NCBI GenBank assembly: GCA_029210205.1
Contig: JARGOD010000050.1
Span: 1 to 35,742, forward strand
Length of the DNA: 35,742 nucleotides
DNA from: Verrucomicrobiales bacterium
GTDB lineage: Bacteria; Verrucomicrobiota; Verrucomicrobiia; Verrucomicrobiales; DEV007
Direction: 5' to 3'
The notes under the pieces were generated by a model. The model was not told where the DNA came from. It was given only the letters and a program-made list of their open reading frames with translations, and ran no database searches. Position 1 is the first letter of the stretch, and every line of letters begins with the position of its first letter. The translations under genes and the position numbers were made by a program. Positions 32,848-35,742 of the stretch are shown here, piece after piece.

Positions 32848-34449
32848 CTACTCAGAGTATTCAGGCCAAAACTCTTTCTTCTTCTCCAGAGTAAACTCGG
32901 CTTCGTGGCTATCGTCCCCGTAGTGCTCCTTAAGGGCTTCCAACTTCTCTTTCATCTCAGCGACGAGCGTGGGATCGGCTGTTTCGTAGATGTTGGTGAG
33001 TTCGTCAGGGTCACTCTCGAGGTCGTACATTTCCCAGACGCCGAACTGATAGAAGTGTATCAGCTTGTAGCGATCAGTGCGGATTCCGCAGTGGCGGGGA
33101 ACCATGTGAACGCTGGGGTACTCGTAGTAGTGGTAGTAAATTGCATCGCGGAATGGCGCGACAGTCTCCGCGCCCTCGAGGAGGGGAACGAGTGACTGTC
33201 CCTGGAGGTCTTCCGGGATCGTTGCTCCGGCGATGTCGAGGAAAGTCGAAGCGTAGTCGAGATTCTGCACGAGTTCCTCGTTAATGGAGCCAGGTTCAGT
33301 GACTCCGGGCCACTTCACGATGAGAGGCATCTTGAGCGACTCTTCATACATCCAGCGCTTGTCATACCACCCGTGGTCTCCTATGTAGAATCCCTGATCG
33401 GAGGAATAAATCACGATCGTATTCTCGTCGAGTTCCAGCTCCTTCAGTGTGTTCATGAGGTTGCCGACATTGTCATCGACGCCTTTGACGCAGCGCAGAT
33501 AGTTCTTTGCGTAGCGCTGATACTTCCAACGCACTAGATCATCGCCGCTGAGATTCTGCTCGTGGAAAGCTTTATCTTTCGGGCCGTACGCTCCGCGCCA
33601 GGCGGTCATCTGCGATTCGGTCATGCGCTTCATGTTATTCCACGCCGAGCGATCCTGACGTTTCTGGGAAGCCTCCTGATCGAAATCGGCAGTGAGGTCG
33701 AGGAAAAGGTCGTAGTTGATGTCCATGTGACGATCGATCTCCAGCTCGTTGTATTTAGCGGCGAGCGTGTTGTCTTCCCACTTATCGAACAAGGTGGGGG
33801 GCTCAGGCATCTCGATGTCATCGTAGAGGTGGAGGTAGCGCTCGGCCGGCATCCAGTTGCGGTGCGGTGCTTTGAACTGAACCATCAGCATGAAGGGCTT
33901 TTCCGCATCGCGCTGGTTCGTGAGCCAGTCGGTCGCCATTCCCGTGATGACATCGGTGGAGTGTCCTTCAACGGTGATCTTTCCGTCTTCGGTGAAGAAG
34001 TCCGGATTGTAGTAGAGCCCCTGACCGGGGAGGACCTTCCAGTCATCGTAGCCCTGCGGATTACCTTTGAGGTGGGACTTGCCGTAAATAGCGGTCTGAT
34101 AGCCGACCTCTTTGAGAAGCTTTGGAAAAGTCTGTTGATCCCAGTTAAACGAATTTCCATTGTTCATGAACCCGTTCTGATGGCTGTGCTTTCCCGTCTG
34201 GATCACAGCGCGGCTTGGACCGCAAATCGAGTTCGTGCAGAAGCTGTTTTTGAAAAGCATGCCCTGCGCCGCAATCTGATCGATACTCGGCGTAGGGTTC
34301 ACTGACTTGAGCCAGCCATCATATGCACCTATCGCATGGGGCGCATGGTCATCCGTGAAGATGAAAAGAATATTCGGGCGTTCATCGGCGAATGCCGGTG
34401 CAGCAAGGGCTGCGCTTATCAGTAGGGATGAGAAAACACGCTTCAGCAT
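32848..34449 (-). CDS. Secreted S1-family sulfatase (CGPSR type)
   Basis: A 533-residue formylglycine-dependent sulfatase. The signal peptide MLKRVFSSLLISAALAAPAFA is followed by FIFTDDHAPHAIGAYDGW with metal-binding Asp33/Asp34, and the maturation motif CGPSRAVIQTGKHSHQNGF, in which Cys76 becomes formylglycine. YSSDQGFYIGDHGWYDKRWMYEESLKMPLIVKWPG supplies later active-site residues; the GDHGWYDKR block is common in polysaccharide sulfatases of this phylum. It is less than 40% like the first sulfatase by eye and probably has another substrate. The sequence just upstream contains a near-palindrome (34476-34500) that may be an operator. Confidence 0.95.
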   Translation of the reverse strand: MLKRVFSSLLISAALAAPAFADERPNILFIFTDDHAPHAIGAYDGWLKSVNPTPSIDQIAAQGMLFKNSFCTNSICGPSRAVIQTGKHSHQNGFMNNGNSFNWDQQTFPKLLKEVGYQTAIYGKSHLKGNPQGYDDWKVLPGQGLYYNPDFFTEDGKITVEGHSTDVITGMATDWLTNQRDAEKPFMLMVQFKAPHRNWMPAERYLHLYDDIEMPEPPTLFDKWEDNTLAAKYNELEIDRHMDINYDLFLDLTADFDQEASQKRQDRSAWNNMKRMTESQMTAWRGAYGPKDKAFHEQNLSGDDLVRWKYQRYAKNYLRCVKGVDDNVGNLMNTLKELELDENTIVIYSSDQGFYIGDHGWYDKRWMYEESLKMPLIVKWPGVTEPGSINEELVQNLDYASTFLDIAGATIPEDLQGQSLVPLLEGAETVAPFRDAIYYHYYEYPSVHMVPRHCGIRTDRYKLIHFYQFGVWEMYDLESDPDELTNIYETADPTLVAEMKEKLEALKEHYGDDSHEAEFTLEKKKEFWPEYSE

Positions 34450-34475
34450 GTTTCCCTATCCGGTCTCTTTGGAAT

Positions 34476-34500
34476 CGCGGCAAGGAATATTCTTGTCGCG
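34476..34500. promoter_or_regulatory. Near-palindrome upstream of the CGPSR sulfatase gene
   Basis: CGCGGCAAG (34476-34484), GAATATT, CTTGTCGCG (34492-34500) form an almost complete palindrome with two G-T pairs and one centre mismatch. It starts 27 bases before the sulfatase ATG at 34449. It could be an operator or a 5'-UTR hairpin, and no recognisable repressor lies nearby. Confidence 0.4.
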
Positions 34501-34572
34501 GAAATAGCCGGATCACGCGTATCTTTTCCCGCAAAGGAAATGCACGATGAAGAAAGGGGCAAGATGACGAGC

Positions 34573-35319
34573 TCAGGAAACGCCAGGGAGAGTTCCGTAG
34601 CCGACGAGACTTTTCTGGTAGCCTGAGGACAACTCGAATATGTCGACGCCACTTCCAAAAAGACCTTTCTTCTTCTTCCCGCGAGCGCCGAACATGTAGT
34701 GTTTCCCATCCCCGCTCTGGCCAAGATAGATCATCACGTGGGAGACTTTGTGACCGGAATCGTAAGTGCCCCCCCAAAAAATGAGATCACCTGGCTTGAT
34801 CCCTTTGCGGCCACCCATCTTTTCAGGGATCGACTTTGAATGGTTTAATGTCCGGTTCTTCTTGAGCCAGTCATACTGCTGATAGCTCGTGCGGGGCATG
34901 TCATCGAAGCCGATGTCGGAGAGCATGAACTGCATTGTGCCTGAGCAATCCATCCCTCCCTCGGAAGGGTGGTCTCCGCCAAACTTGTAGGTGAGCTTAA
35001 ATCTAGCAATGTGCTCTGCCCGCGTGCGTATCACGGAGATAAATTGCATCATCTCGTTCGAGGGCTTCGGGTTTCCGAGGAAAAACCCTCCTGCTTTGAC
35101 CTCTTTGCGAGGAAATTCCCAGTCAGAATAGGGGAGATCGTAGTTGGGTTTTTGAAACGCACGGAAGAGAGCTCCCGGCGAGCGCGGTGTCATTGTCGCT
35201 GCGCGCGGCTTCTTTTCTTTGCTTCCGAAAAGGCGAGCCTCAGCCATCGGGGGGTTGATCACTAAAGCAATGAAAATGGCTACATTGACTGGGAAATGGA
35301 ATAGCCGATAAAAGCTCAT
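34573..35319 (-). CDS. Secreted NlpC/P60 family cysteine peptidase
   Basis: A 248-residue gamma-D-glutamyl/peptidoglycan peptidase-like protein. The signal peptide MSFYRLFHFPVNVAIFIALV ends near PPMAEA. The catalytic motif YKFGG...GGMDCSGTMQ contains the nucleophile Cys125, and HKVSHVMIYLG the His194. A Lys/Arg-rich patch (ARGKKKKGLFG) sits near the end. The frame is open to 35367, but that start would be TTG and would add a second hydrophobic stretch; the ATG at 35319 gives a normal signal peptide, and an ATG at 35334 is a close alternative. The upstream DNA is AT-rich. Cell-wall hydrolysis is inferred from the family. Confidence 0.85.
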   Translation of the reverse strand: MSFYRLFHFPVNVAIFIALVINPPMAEARLFGSKEKKPRAATMTPRSPGALFRAFQKPNYDLPYSDWEFPRKEVKAGGFFLGNPKPSNEMMQFISVIRTRAEHIARFKLTYKFGGDHPSEGGMDCSGTMQFMLSDIGFDDMPRTSYQQYDWLKKNRTLNHSKSIPEKMGGRKGIKPGDLIFWGGTYDSGHKVSHVMIYLGQSGDGKHYMFGARGKKKKGLFGSGVDIFELSSGYQKSLVGYGTLPGVS

Positions 35320-35523
35320 TAATAAAATTACCATAAAAACAATAAATATGAAGTAAAATTTAGGCAATTAGGTTGAATGTGGAGCAAGGATTCTAACCAT
35401 TTCCGTAGAATGGGAGAAGGAATTGTAAAGGATCCGCGAGCGCAGGGCCTACATCGCGACGATCACGGCAGGAAATGGTGTCAACAGTTCTGTGACCGGG
35501 GAAGGAGCTGATTGGGTGCCCTG

Positions 35524-35742
35524 CTAGTTCCCGGACTGTTCAGCCTGACGGGCAGCCTCAGCCTGAGCGCGGGCTTGTTCCTGCGCCATGGCGGCTTGAC
35601 GGGCAGCCTCAGCTTGAGCGCGGGCCTGCTCCTGAGCCATCGCCGCCTGGCGAGCGGCCTCAGCCTGAGCGCGGGCTTGTTCCTGAGCCATCGCCGCCTG
35701 ACGAGCGGCTTCAGCCTGAGCGCGGGCTTGTTCCTGAGCCAT
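35524..35742 (-). CDS. Repeat protein with identical 17-residue Ala/Gln/Arg repeats (5' partial)
   Basis: The visible 72 residues are the C-terminal end of a longer protein that runs off the window. Four copies of MAQEQARAQAEAARQAA follow each other; the last ends AE and then QSGN. Ala-rich heptad-like spacing and alternating charge predict a long single helix or coiled coil, as in TolA-type or peptidoglycan-associated linkers. The same coding frame persists through the window's edge, so the start codon (an apparent CAT at 35740-35742) is not to be trusted. The stop is TAG at 35524. Function unknown. Confidence 0.6.
   Translation of the reverse strand: MAQEQARAQAEAARQAAMAQEQARAQAEAARQAAMAQEQARAQAEAARQAAMAQEQARAQAEAARQAEQSGN
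35539..35742. repeat. 51-bp tandem repeat encoding the 17-residue units
   Basis: Four adjacent 51-base units fill 35539-35742. They differ from each other at scattered positions, for example GCTTGAGCG versus GCCTGAGCG, all silent except the last residue of the terminal unit. This is coding, not a CRISPR array, as there are no spacers. The array probably continues beyond the window. Confidence 0.85.

Noticed and set aside
33562-34305. 247-residue plus-strand open frame antisense to the second sulfatase
   Set aside because: It mirrors the sulfatase codons, has no recognisable domain, and the sulfatase on the other strand has a full set of motifs.
34573-35367. Longer start for the NlpC/P60 peptidase at 35367
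   Set aside because: It begins with TTG and adds a second hydrophobic stretch ahead of a normal signal peptide; the ATG at 35319 fits better.
35409-35513. Small plus-strand frame (about 33 codons) upstream of the repeat gene
   Set aside because: It has no ribosome site, no recognisable similarity and ordinary composition; it cannot be supported as a gene.
35539-35742. Regular 51-base repeats as a possible CRISPR array
   Set aside because: There are no spacers, the units abut directly, and they keep one open reading frame with silent differences.

Overview
This window looks like a chromosomal segment of a member of the PVC superphylum, most likely Verrucomicrobiota; that assignment is inferred from gene content, with no rRNA available to test it. 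The pointers are a PVC-type dehydrogenase fused to an SGNH hydrolase and a copper domain, secreted S1 sulfatases, a GH92 glycosidase, a prepilin peptidase with a long insert, and start codons that nearly all lack Shine-Dalgarno motifs. I saw no rRNA, tRNA, CRISPR array, insertion sequence or phage gene. The only stretch above 300 bases without an intact gene is 2931-3469, and it holds a decayed gene.

Layout. 1-2930: 3' part of a large secreted SGNH/propeller/cupredoxin protein. 3078-3459: pseudogene of a secreted protein. 3470-7995 (minus): PanB-like protein, GH92 glycosidase and GT4 glycosyltransferase in one direction. 8149-8579 (minus): two tandem 62-residue YRG-repeat proteins ending in a clear terminator. 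8858-10396: secreted sulfatase. 10449-13945 (plus): small lipoprotein, prepilin peptidase, MtnA, lipoyl synthase. 14095-16413: membrane-anchored ankyrin/L,D-transpeptidase protein. 16463-19363 (minus): siroheme-decarboxylase-like protein, GatC, GatA. 19444-21140 (plus): metallo-hydrolase and a secreted protein. 21149-23138 (minus): PgsA and Der. 23246-24075 (plus): a translationally coupled pair, the second roadblock-like. 24166-26475 (minus): acetyl-CoA synthetase and ribosomal protein S21. 26651-27667 (minus): TIM-barrel sugar isomerase. 27885-32834 (plus): three cyclophilin genes in a row, the middle one fused to a caspase-like domain, then an alpha/beta hydrolase and an FAD oxidoreductase. 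32848-34449 (minus): second sulfatase. 34573-35319 (minus): NlpC/P60 peptidase. 35524-35742 (minus): C-terminal part of a protein built from identical 17-residue repeats.

How it fits together. Much of the window is housekeeping: tRNA-dependent amidation (GatCA), ribosome assembly (Der, S21), phospholipid synthesis (PgsA), lipoylation, methionine salvage and acetate activation. Between these lie envelope and polymer-degradation functions (sulfatases, GH92, SGNH hydrolase, L,D-transpeptidase, NlpC/P60). The most unusual parts are the caspase-cyclophilin fusion in its cyclophilin cluster, the ankyrin/L,D-transpeptidase fusion, the tandem YRG proteins, the PanB-like protein lacking canonical catalytic residues, and a near-identical hairpin placed between a terminator and the next minus-strand gene at two distant sites.
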